Source: Sporosarcina cyprini (lineage in GTDB: Bacteria > Bacillota > Bacilli > Bacillales_A > Planococcaceae). From it: 64,000 bases of DNA. Below, in pieces: positions 33,668 to 42,614 of this stretch. The stretch is taken from NCBI RefSeq assembly GCF_022048975.1, contig NZ_JAKMHX010000017.1, forward strand, positions 62,001-126,000, written 5' to 3'. The stretch's first letter is position 1. Every line of letters starts with the position of its first letter. The position numbers and the translations under genes were made by a program. The notes beneath the pieces were generated by a model that was not told the origin of the DNA, searched no databases, and saw only the letters and a list, made by a program, of their open reading frames with translations.

Positions 33668-34786
33668 TTGAATAGTCAAAATTATAAATTAGCAGTCAAC
33701 CTAAGACATGAACTACACCAACATCCTGAGCTGTCTAACGAAGAAGTCTGGACAAAGCAGCATTTAATAGATTTTTTGCAAACGCATACATCCAATCTTG
33801 AAATTATTGATAAAGGTACTTGGTTTTATGCCATCTATCGTGCAGGAGAAGATAAACCGAATATTGCGTTCCGTGCTGATTTTGATGCCCTGCCAATGGA
33901 CGAGGTGATCGATGTGCCGTGGGCATCCAAATTCCCGGGCAAAGCGCATAAGTGCGGTCATGACGGCCACTCTGCGACACTTGCAGGGTTTGCGCTCGAG
34001 GTAGATCAATTAGGTGCGGATAAAAACATCTTCTTTCTTTTCCAGCCAGCTGAAGAAACCGGTGACGGAGCGATTCAATGCGTTGACCTCATCAAGGATC
34101 ACCAAATTGATGAGATTTTCGCCTATCACAATATGAGCGGTCTTCCTTACAAAACAGTCGCTCTGAAGGACGGCACTCAATTTTGCGCATCCAAAGGCAT
34201 GACGATCCATATGGAGGGCACACCGGCCCATGCCAGCCAGCCTGAAACAGGGATCAATCCTTCGTTCGCCATTGCAGCGATTGTGAATGAAATTCCGAAG
34301 TTCATTGCGGAAGATAAAAACAAAGGCCTTGTCCTTTGCACGATTGTTCAAATTGATGTTGGCGAGAAGGCATTCGGCATTGCCGCTTCAAAAGGCGACC
34401 TTCGCATGACGATCCGTGCTCTGTACGAAGAGGAACTGGATCAACTCCAAGAGAACTTGGAAACGTTTGCGAAGGAACAAGCGGAGCAGTACGGCTTGCG
34501 TGTCAGCTTCTCGTATAATGATGAGTTCCCAGAAACAGCGAACCATAAAGAAAGCGCAGACAAAATGCGCCAAGCGGCAACGGATAAAGGAATGGCATTG
34601 CTTGAATTGGAAGAAGCGTTCCGCGGTTCCGAAGACTATGGCCATTTTACGAAGCTGACGAAAGGTGCTTATTGCTTTATTGGCAACGGCGAAGACTATC
34701 CACATGTCCATACGCATGAATATGACTTCAGGGATGAACTGATTGAAACGGGAGTAGAACTATTTAAGGGATTAGCAGGATTGTAA
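33668..34786 (+). CDS. M20 family metallo-amidohydrolase
   Basis: 372 residues, M20D subgroup (AbgA/hippurate hydrolase/IAA-amino acid hydrolase relatives). It has LRHELHQHPELSNEE, the metal ligand segments FRADFDALPMDE and HKCGHDGHSATLAG, and the catalytic glutamate pair in QPAEETGDGA. Unlike most relatives the family cysteine is present (KCGHDGH). The start is TTG 33668 behind AGGGGATG. It would release an amino acid from an N-acyl or amide conjugate in the cytoplasm. Followed by the transporter gene after 33 bases. Confidence 0.87.
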   Translation: MNSQNYKLAVNLRHELHQHPELSNEEVWTKQHLIDFLQTHTSNLEIIDKGTWFYAIYRAGEDKPNIAFRADFDALPMDEVIDVPWASKFPGKAHKCGHDGHSATLAGFALEVDQLGADKNIFFLFQPAEETGDGAIQCVDLIKDHQIDEIFAYHNMSGLPYKTVALKDGTQFCASKGMTIHMEGTPAHASQPETGINPSFAIAAIVNEIPKFIAEDKNKGLVLCTIVQIDVGEKAFGIAASKGDLRMTIRALYEEELDQLQENLETFAKEQAEQYGLRVSFSYNDEFPETANHKESADKMRQAATDKGMALLELEEAFRGSEDYGHFTKLTKGAYCFIGNGEDYPHVHTHEYDFRDELIETGVELFKGLAGL

Positions 34787-34819
34787 AACATATAGACTGA
34801 GGAATCGGGAGGAAATGAC

Positions 34820-36232
34820 ATGTCAAAGAAAGAGAAACCAAAGGGGATCAATTTCCCGCACGTTTATATTATGTTTCTACTCGTTATGTTGTTAGTCGTG
34901 GCGCTTTCCTGGATCGTGCCAAGCGGCCAATATGAACGTGTGGTTGACCCTGAAACAGGGATCACGAAATTGAATACAGAAGTGTTCAACTATGTCGATA
35001 CCGAAAAACCGATCGGCTTCATGGACTTTTTCGCCGCCTTGCATAAAGGGGTCGTCCAGTCCGCTGACATTATCGTCATGTTGCTATTTGCGAGCGGCGC
35101 GCTCTACATCCTTGAAAAATCCGGAGCGATCGCAGCCGGTATTCATAAATTGCTGCGCATTGCCGGCGGAAAAGAAAAGCTGATCATCTTTGCCTTACTC
35201 ACGCTGTTTACCATTATGGGGACAATTGGATTTGGTGAAGGCGGCATTCCGTTCATCCCGTTAGCGATGGCTGTCGTTATGGGAATGGGCTATGACCGGA
35301 TTACTGCATTCGCTACGTCCACTATCGGTCTAGCGATCGGGTTCACTGCGGGCGTCGTCAATTTTTATACGACGGGCGTCAGTCAATCGATTGTCGGTTT
35401 GCCGATCTACTCTGGTCTTGGTTTCCGGATCATTTCATTGATCGTTTTCCTAGCTATCTCAGTCATTTACATTTTGCGCTATGCGAATAAAACCAAAGCA
35501 GATCCTACGAAGAGTATTGTTTTTGAGGAATATAAAGCACAACTGGAAAATACGAAAACTGCCGAGTATGAAGAAGAAGAATTCACTTGGTCCAGAAAGC
35601 TTGCCCTGCTCGGATTAGTCGCTGTGCTTGTCGGCAGTGCATTTGGCGCCATCAAGCTTGGCTGGGGCATGCCGGAACTGTCTGCTGTGTATGCCATCTA
35701 TGCGGTTTTCCTCGTCATCATCTTGCGTTTGAATCCGAGTGAAGCGGCTGAAACATTCGGAACAGGGGCGGCAAGGCTCCTTCCAACAGGGCTTGCGATT
35801 GGGTTTGCCCGCTCTGTCATGATTTTGATGGATCAGGCACGAATCATCGACACGGCCGTCCATTCTTTGTCGGGATTACTAAGCAATACAGGATCTATCA
35901 TTACATTGCTCGTCCTTTTCATCGTCGTCATCTTCTTCAATTTCTTTGTCGTTTCGGGCAGCGGCAAGGCGATGATTTTAATGCCGATCATGGGGCCACT
36001 AGGGAAAATCCTCGGCATCAATCAGCAGGTAATGGTCGTTGTATATCAATTCGGAGACGGGTTCACGAACTACTTATGGCCGACGTCAGGCGGATTGATG
36101 GCAGCACTCGGCATGTCCAATGTTAATTACGCCGACTGGGTGAAGTTTTCATTGAAGCTCTTCCTGCTTCTGCATTTCGCTGCTTTTATATTAATCATCA
36201 TTGCGAATTATATCGGACTCGGGCCAGCGTAA
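34820..36232 (+). CDS. YfcC family (C4-dicarboxylate/basic amino acid type) transporter
   Basis: 470 residues, about 12 membrane helices. The starts PHVYIMFLLVMLLVVALSWIV and VPSGQYERV, then the glycine-rich FTIMGTIGFGEGGIPFIPLA and the late YQFGDGFTNYLWPTSG motif, are characteristic of the YfcC/DcuC-like DUF401 relatives. Placed between two M20 amidohydrolases, it most likely imports their conjugated substrate. Good ribosome binding site GGGAGGAAATGAC. Confidence 0.88.
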   Translation: MSKKEKPKGINFPHVYIMFLLVMLLVVALSWIVPSGQYERVVDPETGITKLNTEVFNYVDTEKPIGFMDFFAALHKGVVQSADIIVMLLFASGALYILEKSGAIAAGIHKLLRIAGGKEKLIIFALLTLFTIMGTIGFGEGGIPFIPLAMAVVMGMGYDRITAFATSTIGLAIGFTAGVVNFYTTGVSQSIVGLPIYSGLGFRIISLIVFLAISVIYILRYANKTKADPTKSIVFEEYKAQLENTKTAEYEEEEFTWSRKLALLGLVAVLVGSAFGAIKLGWGMPELSAVYAIYAVFLVIILRLNPSEAAETFGTGAARLLPTGLAIGFARSVMILMDQARIIDTAVHSLSGLLSNTGSIITLLVLFIVVIFFNFFVVSGSGKAMILMPIMGPLGKILGINQQVMVVVYQFGDGFTNYLWPTSGGLMAALGMSNVNYADWVKFSLKLFLLLHFAAFILIIIANYIGLGPA

Positions 36233-36304
36233 CGGTTGCGGCTCCAATCAAACGAATTACTATCACTAGCTCATTGAATTAGCTAAAAATAAGGGGATGT
36301 CGAC

Positions 36305-37528
36305 ATGATCAATCTATTTGAAGAATCGAAGGCATACGAAGAACAAATCATTCAGGATCGCCGCTATTTACATCAGCATCCTGAGATCGGATTTGATTTG
36401 CCGAATACCCAAAAGTATATCCAGCAACGGCTAGATGAAATGGGCATCGCCTATAAGCAGTGCGGGAAAGTGCCGCCTGAAGTACGAAAGAAATATGCAA
36501 GAGCCGGTTTTGCAGAACAGGATCAATGTACGGGCGTCGTCGCAACGATTGGACAAGGTTCCCCTTGCATTCTTCTCCGTGCGGACATGGACGCGTTGCC
36601 GATTCATGAGGAAGTGGAGTCGGAATTTAAATCCGCAGTGGATGGCCGGATGCACGCTTGCGGTCACGACTCCCACGTGGCCATGTTGCTCGGAGCGGCC
36701 CAGCTGCTGAAAAACCACGAGGCTGAACTACAAGGAACGGTCAAATTATTTTTCCAGCCCGGCGAAGAATGGGGCTACGGTTCGAAACTAATGATCGATG
36801 ACGGAGCATTGGAAAATCCGAAAGTGGATGCGGCATTCGGCATTCACATCATGCCCGATCAGGAAGCCGGCACACTGTCGGTTACCAAAGGAACATTATC
36901 ACAAGCAATGGATACGTATATTGTCGATATCCAAGGCTACGGCGGACACAGCTCGCAGCCGCATAAGACGATTGATGCGAATATGATCATGAATCAACTT
37001 TATACAAGCTTGAATCTATTGATGACCCGTGAAGCCGATCCGAGCCAAAGCGTGACGTTCTCCGTCGGTTCCATGAGCGGCGGCACTGTGACGAATGTCA
37101 TTCCGGACAAGGCAGTGCTTAGCGGCAATATGCGGAGCTATGATCAGAAGACGCGTGATCACCTCTGTGTACGCATTCCAGAAATGATCGACCATGTCGT
37201 CAAAGCATGGCGCGGTGAATACAGCACGACGGAATTCCATACGCCGACAACATACAATGACCCCGAGTTCGTGGACGCTATCACTCCGTTCCTGGAGCAA
37301 GTGGTAGGAACAGAAAACCTGGTGGATCTAGGGGTTCTCAGCGGCTCTGAAGATTTCTCGTACATTTCTCAAGCTGTCCCTTCTGCATTTGTCATATTAG
37401 GGACAGGCAAAGAAGGCGAAGCGCCGGTTCATAACCCTCGGATGAAGCAAAACGAGGATATCTTTAAATACGGAGCGGCTCTGCATGCGAGTGTGGCTTT
37501 AGGCTGGCTATCGTCACAACAAAAGTAA
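36305..37528 (+). CDS. M20 family metallo-amidohydrolase
   Basis: 407 residues, M20D subgroup. Motifs: DRRYLHQHPEIGFDLPNTQ, LLRADMDALPIHEE, MHACGHDSHVAMLLG, FFQPGEEWGYG and the later GSEDFSYISQAVPSAFVILG that carries the last metal ligands. It is longer than the first amidohydrolase because of an insert of about 20 residues (KVPPEVRKKYARAG) near residue 55. With the neighbouring enzyme and transporter it gives the set A-B-T known from E. coli abgABT. Last gene of the operon. Confidence 0.88.
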   Translation: MINLFEESKAYEEQIIQDRRYLHQHPEIGFDLPNTQKYIQQRLDEMGIAYKQCGKVPPEVRKKYARAGFAEQDQCTGVVATIGQGSPCILLRADMDALPIHEEVESEFKSAVDGRMHACGHDSHVAMLLGAAQLLKNHEAELQGTVKLFFQPGEEWGYGSKLMIDDGALENPKVDAAFGIHIMPDQEAGTLSVTKGTLSQAMDTYIVDIQGYGGHSSQPHKTIDANMIMNQLYTSLNLLMTREADPSQSVTFSVGSMSGGTVTNVIPDKAVLSGNMRSYDQKTRDHLCVRIPEMIDHVVKAWRGEYSTTEFHTPTTYNDPEFVDAITPFLEQVVGTENLVDLGVLSGSEDFSYISQAVPSAFVILGTGKEGEAPVHNPRMKQNEDIFKYGAALHASVALGWLSSQQK

Positions 37529-37552
37529 ATCTAGAAAGTCGATATGATGACG

Positions 37553-37597
37553 GAACCCAATTCCTTTTTGCACGGTAATTGGGTTCCGTTTTATTCT
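37553..37597 (+). terminator. Terminator after the amidohydrolase operon
   Basis: GGAACCCAATT pairs with AATTGGGTTCC around a 14-base loop, followed by GTTTTATT. Confidence 0.88.
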
Positions 37598-37901
37598 TTC
37601 CTATGCTGAGGGAGCATATTTCCTCTGTAAGTCGTTATATCTTATAATGAAAAGTAGAAACCAATACACTTGGCATCAGGTAGGAGCGGCGTCAGCATAA
37701 TACGCTGCCATTTCATCGAACATTAATTGATTCCTATACGGAGAAGGCCGCGGCAAATGATCGTTTGTTTGTATAGCTAGTAACTTATAGGCGTAAAATG
37801 AAAGTACGATAGGTGAGGCGTTTTTAATTAAAGCGCCACGATACGACCTAACAGTGTCATAGATGGAAAATTACTATGAGATACGAGGGATATACATAAC
37901 T
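37598..37901. other. Gene-free stretch before the AI-2E family gene
   Basis: About 300 bases. TATAAT occurs near 37643 and could be the -10 of a promoter for the next gene, though no good -35 precedes it. A loose hairpin lies near 37813-37835 (GGCG and CGCC arms). In-frame codons exist from 37863 but without a ribosome binding site. Nothing else recognised. Confidence 0.4.
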
Positions 37902-38945
37902 ATGGATGCGATCATTGAGCTATTTCGAAAAAAAGAAGTAAAGCGCTTCGTCATTTTCATCATGATCATCATACTGCTCTACAGTGTTCGAAGTATGATG
38001 AATCTCATTTTGCTGACTTTCATTTTCACATTTCTATTGAACCGGCTCGTCGAATTTACGGCCGCCCGTGTCCGACTGAATCATAAACTGATTGTCATTC
38101 TAATTTATACATTTATCGTCGGCTTGCTGACCGTGGCCATACTAAAATATTTTCCGCTCATTTCGTTTGAAATTAGTCAGTTGGTCACGCAAATCACGTT
38201 TTTCTTTACGCACGCGCAAGGGCATCCGCTGCTCAGTAATCTGGAAGCCTTTATTTCCATCGATAAGATTAATTCGTATATCGCCAATGGGTTCTCATTT
38301 GTCGTGAAGTATTTCTCGGATATTAGTAAAATCAGTATTCAAGTGATGATTGCATTGATCTTAAGCTTGTTCTTCCTGCTGGAAAAACCGCGTCTGATCG
38401 AGTTTACGAATAAATTCAAGCATAGTAAAATCGCACCCTTCTATTACGAAATCGAATTCTTCGGGAAAAAGTTTTCCCGGACATTCGGAAAAGTAATCGA
38501 AGCACAGTTCATCATTGCGCTCGTCAATACATTTTTGTCCGTCATTATTTTGACGGTTCTAGGTTACCCGCAAATCGTCGGATTGGCGATCATGATTTTC
38601 TTCCTCGGGCTCATCCCCGTCGCCGGAGTCATCATTTCCTTAATTCCTTTAACGATTATCGGCTTTACCATCGGCGGCGTCCTGACAGTCATTTATTTGA
38701 TCATTGCGGTTATGGTGATCCATGCGATTGAAGCGTACATTTTGAATCCAAAGCTCATGTCGTCCAAAACCGATCTGCCTGTCTTCTACACATTCGTCGT
38801 GCTTATTTTTTCCCAAAACTTCTTCGGCGTCTGGGGACTAATCATCGGAATCCCTGTTTTCGTCTTCCTGCTCGATATTTTGGATGTGACGAACAAGGAA
38901 ACTCAGCAAGTAAATGAAATTGCAAAAGACAAGAAGGATGTGTGA
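37902..38945 (+). CDS. AI-2E family membrane protein (YdiK/TqsA/YtvI type)
   Basis: 347 residues with about eight membrane helices, the AI-2E_transport layout: two helices, a third, a long amphipathic region (about 100-150) and then a C-terminal bundle with FGKVIEAQFIIALVNTFLSV, FFLGLIPVAGVIISLIP and EAYILNPKLMSSKTDLP, the three most conserved stretches. Members have been linked to AI-2 export and to sodium/proton antiport; the role here is not known. The start is unsure: ATG 37902 gives a typical N-terminus but the nearest GAGG is 13 bases away. Confidence 0.83.
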   Translation: MDAIIELFRKKEVKRFVIFIMIIILLYSVRSMMNLILLTFIFTFLLNRLVEFTAARVRLNHKLIVILIYTFIVGLLTVAILKYFPLISFEISQLVTQITFFFTHAQGHPLLSNLEAFISIDKINSYIANGFSFVVKYFSDISKISIQVMIALILSLFFLLEKPRLIEFTNKFKHSKIAPFYYEIEFFGKKFSRTFGKVIEAQFIIALVNTFLSVIILTVLGYPQIVGLAIMIFFLGLIPVAGVIISLIPLTIIGFTIGGVLTVIYLIIAVMVIHAIEAYILNPKLMSSKTDLPVFYTFVVLIFSQNFFGVWGLIIGIPVFVFLLDILDVTNKETQQVNEIAKDKKDV

Positions 38946-38966
38946 TATCCTTCTTGTCTTTTTTCA
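38928..38966. terminator. Bidirectional terminator
   Basis: GACAAGAAGGAT pairs with ATCCTTCTTGTC around GTGTGAT, followed by TTTTTTC. It overlaps the stop of the AI-2E gene and ends the convergent anti-sigma gene. Confidence 0.9.
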
Positions 38967-38971
38967 TGAGA

Positions 38972-40270
38972 TTATTTGATTTGAATGCTTATATCGCCCG
39001 TTATGTAGGAAGGATAATAGGTCAATGGAAGCCGTAGTGGATTTGTGTAGGCTTCGTTTGGCATCTCAAACCCAAGTTTAATGTTGTCGTCATCCGTATA
39101 AGAAAAAGTTCCCGTTACGCTAGTGAGCTTTTTTCCTTTGGCGTCCATATATTCTGAGAAAGGATCATGGTGATACCCTGCCTCACGCTGTAATTCAATC
39201 GTAACAAGCCTTCCATTGACTGCAAGATTGCTAAATCTTTTATCCTTCGGCTGACGGATAATCTCCTTTTTATCCGTATCGATGATAATAAAAGCATCCT
39301 CCCGATCCATCGCCATCAGCTTGTTAAACTTCAAGGTCAGATGATCCGTTTGTCTAAAATAGTTACTTTGCAAGTAGTAGGTCATCACGTTGGGATTATC
39401 CGATCCTCTTGCGGTTACTCCATTTTGAATGGAAGTCCAGACTTCCCCTTTTTCATCCTCCAGGCGCAAATCTTCAAAGCCAAAAATTTTCATTGTATTC
39501 TCGGCATCATACTCCACTTCAATTGCTGTTTTGAGCGAACCGATGGTAATGGACCGTATGTGGATTTTCTGTCCCTTCACTTCTACCGTTTCGTTGATAA
39601 TATACTGTTCTTTCTTAATGGGCTTTAACTCAATTTTGAAAGGTATTTGTATCGTTTCGCTTGCCTCTTCTTCATCTTTAGAAAAAGTATATTCAATTAG
39701 TAGTTCGTCAGTTGGTATCTTTGTTTCAAATTCGAGTTCTGCTGTATGAGTTAATTCCGGATAATTGAAGCTGTAAGAGCCATTTTTAGAAATTGGGACA
39801 CCATTCTGATCTAACACTCGAACGCTGCTAAATTGTATTTGATTTGAATTTTTCTGTGCTGCGGATGAAAATATTATCAAACCATTTTCATCCGTTATAA
39901 GTCCTTCAAGTGTCACTTTAAAACTTTTAGATTCTCCGCTTACCCCTATGGCCTGATAATGTTCATTTTCTATTGCCATCTGCAAGCCTTTATTGTCTTG
40001 AATCATATCAACAATGACAGACATACCGGGAATTGAAGCGATCGCATTCGCAAATACCGGGGAGACGCGTATGGAAGTGATAAATGTTAGCATCAAGACA
40101 GCCGCCGCCACAATGGTCCATAGCCCTCGTTTCCGAACCATTTGTTTCGCTCGCTTCTCTTTCGCCCCCTGAAATCCTTTCAAGATGGCATTTTCAAGCG
40201 AAGCCTTCGGAATTTCTTGTTTCTCAATGGCTTCCTTCCACTTTTCCAAGTTCTTTTCATCCTCATGCAC
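38972..40270 (-). CDS. DUF4179 membrane protein, probable anti-sigma factor (third pair)
   Basis: 432 residues, larger than the two other DUF4179 proteins here. The cytoplasmic part (about 1-45) ends in AKQMVRKRG, a membrane helix follows (about 46-66) and the outer domain begins SPVFANAIASIPGMSVIVDM. GTG 40270 was chosen: it lies 6 bases after GGGGAGAGG and overlaps the sigma stop as GTGCATGA, so translation is coupled. ATG 40294 upstream is possible. Expected to inhibit the adjacent sigma factor; signal unknown. Confidence 0.82.
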   Translation of the reverse strand: MHEDEKNLEKWKEAIEKQEIPKASLENAILKGFQGAKEKRAKQMVRKRGLWTIVAAAVLMLTFITSIRVSPVFANAIASIPGMSVIVDMIQDNKGLQMAIENEHYQAIGVSGESKSFKVTLEGLITDENGLIIFSSAAQKNSNQIQFSSVRVLDQNGVPISKNGSYSFNYPELTHTAELEFETKIPTDELLIEYTFSKDEEEASETIQIPFKIELKPIKKEQYIINETVEVKGQKIHIRSITIGSLKTAIEVEYDAENTMKIFGFEDLRLEDEKGEVWTSIQNGVTARGSDNPNVMTYYLQSNYFRQTDHLTLKFNKLMAMDREDAFIIIDTDKKEIIRQPKDKRFSNLAVNGRLVTIELQREAGYHHDPFSEYMDAKGKKLTSVTGTFSYTDDDNIKLGFEMPNEAYTNPLRLPLTYYPSYITGDISIQIK

Positions 40271-40784
40271 GGCGTTCCTCTCCCCTCTCTTCAAAAAATG
40301 ACCGCAGCGATTTTATCGCCTTATACAATCTCGTTTTTACGGTGCCTTCCGGCGTCATTGTCATATCCGCTATATCTTTGATTTTAATATCGTGCAAATA
40401 CTTCATATGGACCAATTGGCGATCCTTCTCGGATAGATGGTTCAAGGCCTCTTCTACTTCCAGATAGGTGAAATCGTCACTGATTCCTTTTCCTTCTATA
40501 ACATCTTCGTCGGAGACAAAGCGTTTCTTCTTTTGGATAACATCATGGCAGTAATTCATCATAATCCGAATGAGCCACGTCTTCACATACTCTGGCATGC
40601 GCAGCGTGCTGATTTTCTCATAGGCACGAAACGTCACTTCCTGGACGGCTTCCAATGCTTCCTCCTCACTTTTCAAATAAGCGAGCGCTGTCCGATAAAG
40701 CGCCTCCTGATGCAAAAACATCAACTGCAAAAAGGCTTCATCATCCCCACGGATCGCTTGCTTTGCAAGTTCCATCTCTGTCAA
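40263..40784 (-). CDS. ECF-type RNA polymerase sigma factor (third pair)
   Basis: 173 residues. Region 2 (about 10-90) contains YVKTWLIRIMMNYCHDVIQKK and region 4 (about 110-165) has LSEKDRQLVHMKYLHDIKIK and DIADMTMTPEGTVKTRLYKAI, close to SigV/SigX-type ECF factors and unlike the other two sigmas in this window. The start is TTG 40784 after GGGGGTGG; an ATG three codons later is farther from the site. Overlaps its anti-sigma gene. The leader does not carry the TGTAAGGGCCTTTACA element of the other two. Confidence 0.88.
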   Translation of the reverse strand: MTEMELAKQAIRGDDEAFLQLMFLHQEALYRTALAYLKSEEEALEAVQEVTFRAYEKISTLRMPEYVKTWLIRIMMNYCHDVIQKKKRFVSDEDVIEGKGISDDFTYLEVEEALNHLSEKDRQLVHMKYLHDIKIKDIADMTMTPEGTVKTRLYKAIKSLRSFFEERGEERRA

Positions 40785-40842
40785 TTTCCCACCCCCGACT
40801 TCCCCACTTATACATTAGACCCCTTATCCGCAAAAAAGTTTT

Positions 40843-40858
40843 TGTTTCACGGGAAACA
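40843..40858. promoter_or_regulatory. parS-like palindrome
   Basis: TGTTTCACGGGAAACA differs at one base from the ParB-binding consensus TGTTTCACGTGAAACA; its right half has the CCCG...-type centre of Noc sites. It lies in the gap between the sigma gene and the cyclophilin gene. See the findings for limits. Confidence 0.5.
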
Positions 40859-40904
40859 TTTTGAAAAGATTTTACCGATGAAGACACTTACGGACTTTCA
40901 ATAA

Positions 40905-40940
40905 AAAAGGCAAACGGAGTTGTTTTTCCGCTTGCCTGTG
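40905..40940 (-). terminator. Terminator after the cyclophilin gene
   Basis: GGCAAGCGG pairs with CCGTTTGCC (one mismatch); minus-strand tail TTTTTTATT. Confidence 0.82.
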
Positions 40941-41002
40941 TTTTATTCGGGCTAATCAATTCTTGTATCATGTATTGAGCAGATGCTCGCGCTCGATCGA
41001 TT

Positions 41003-41671
41003 TTATTTTAGCACGTCAGGTGCTGGATAATCATAGCCCTTCGTATCCACTTCAATTGTCTTTATTTGTTGATCTTCCAGCGGCTTGTCGTTTGCATCAC
41101 GTTCCGCAGCAACGATTGCATCTACAGTTTCCATGCCTTCCAACACTTTTCCGAACGCAGCATACTCTCCATCCAGGCTTGGTGCATCTTCCACCATAAT
41201 AAAGAATTGGGAACCTGCCGTATCGGGTTCCATCGTTCGTGCCATCGAGATGACGCCTCGCTCATGTTTCAACTCATTCTCAAATCCATTATTCGTAAAT
41301 TCCCCAGCAATTGAATAGTCGGGCCCGCCCGATCCGTTTCCAGCAGGGTCTCCCCCTTGAATCATAAAGCCAGGAATGACGCGATGAAAAATGAGACCGT
41401 CGTAAAAGCCGTCTTGAATTAATGAAATAAAATTGGCTACCGTATTCGGAGCAACTGCAGGCTCCAGTTCAATCACAATCTTTTCGTCGTTGCTCATCGT
41501 AATGGTCACAATCGGATTTTCCTTCACATCTGCCGGATAATCTTTTGCCTCACTTGCATCCTTTGTCGTATCTTCCTTTTCCTTAGATGTGCCACAGCCT
41601 GTCAATACAAAAACGATTGCTAACAAACTAAACAACAAACTACATGCTTTAGTACGTGTTCTCATAATCAT
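41003..41671 (-). CDS. Exported cyclophilin-type peptidyl-prolyl isomerase lipoprotein
   Basis: 222 residues. The signal peptide ends in a lipobox LTGC (cysteine at about residue 25), then a charged linker and a full cyclophilin domain: FISLIQDGFYDGLIFHRVIP, GFMIQGGDPAGNGSGGPDYS, SMARTMEPDTAGSQFFI and AFGKVLEGMETVDAI. The catalytic arginine in FHRV and the QGGDP loop are intact. It would assist folding of secreted proteins at the outer membrane face. Single gene. Confidence 0.93.
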   Translation of the reverse strand: MIMRTRTKACSLLFSLLAIVFVLTGCGTSKEKEDTTKDASEAKDYPADVKENPIVTITMSNDEKIVIELEPAVAPNTVANFISLIQDGFYDGLIFHRVIPGFMIQGGDPAGNGSGGPDYSIAGEFTNNGFENELKHERGVISMARTMEPDTAGSQFFIMVEDAPSLDGEYAAFGKVLEGMETVDAIVAAERDANDKPLEDQQIKTIEVDTKGYDYPAPDVLK

Positions 41672-41758
41672 TCCCACTCCTCTATGTATTCAGCTTCTAC
41701 TCTAATAGTACAAAATGTTTGATGTAGAACACAACAGACAGAGGTGAATGTCTTTCAT

Positions 41759-42466
41759 TCATTTCAAAAACGATAGATACCAAGCCATAAACCCAAACGC
41801 AACGCAGGCAATGACAACAGTATACATAGGGGAGGATCGCCGAATAGATTCCGGGAGAATTTCCTTCATCGTAATCATATATATTGTGCCGACAGTCAAG
41901 CTGATGAGAAACGCCCAAACCACATGATGCTGCGCACCGATCAGCTGGCCAATATATGCCCCTGCGGCGACTGGCAAGGCAATGAATACGGAGAGTATGC
42001 AGAGTGAAAAGAAGCGGAGACCGGCGATGCAGAGCGGGGTAAATAAAACCATACCCTCCGGAATATTATGCAGCAGCATCGCTTGCCACAGAGCAACGCC
42101 CACATCCGTGTGCTCACTCGTCCCCAGAACGACCCCCATCGGGAAATTATGCAGAGAAATGACTAAAGCGAGAAAGATTCCGGTGTTCCTTCCATGATCC
42201 TTTCGGGAATGGCTCGGAAGGCAACGATGCATCCATGTAAATAGAAGAACCCCTACGCTAAAACCAACTGAAAAGATAATCCAATTTCCCAGTTCTATCG
42301 CTTCCGGGACAATCTCGATGCTGACCAATCCAAGAAGCAGGCCCGTACAAACCGCATACACCGTACCAATGCTACGCTTGAAGCGATGAATGAACGATGC
42401 AAGCCCGCCGCCTAAACCAATTCCCAAACAAGTCGACATGAACCCGATCACCCATATATGCCCCAA
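41759..42466 (-). CDS. ZIP family metal transporter
   Basis: 235 residues, about eight helices. The metal-binding helices IV and V carry the ZIP signatures HNFPMG and HNIPEG. A histidine-rich loop (HRCLPSHSRKDHGRN) precedes helix IV. Likely transports zinc or a similar divalent ion across the cytoplasmic membrane. TTG 42466 is chosen because AAGGA is 7 bases away; a longer frame to 42550 and a GTG nearer the first helix are alternatives. Confidence 0.85.
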   Translation of the reverse strand: MGHIWVIGFMSTCLGIGLGGGLASFIHRFKRSIGTVYAVCTGLLLGLVSIEIVPEAIELGNWIIFSVGFSVGVLLFTWMHRCLPSHSRKDHGRNTGIFLALVISLHNFPMGVVLGTSEHTDVGVALWQAMLLHNIPEGMVLFTPLCIAGLRFFSLCILSVFIALPVAAGAYIGQLIGAQHHVVWAFLISLTVGTIYMITMKEILPESIRRSSPMYTVVIACVAFGFMAWYLSFLK

Positions 42467-42614
42467 GCCACCATCCTTCACTGATTTGTTTCTATGGTTA
42501 TATGGGACAGGGCGAGCAATTATTCTTAGAAATTTATTCGAAAACGACACTCCTAACTAATTGTCCAAGCACTCCTTACTGCTTTGCATACTCTGATAAA
42601 AAAGGAGTGACATG

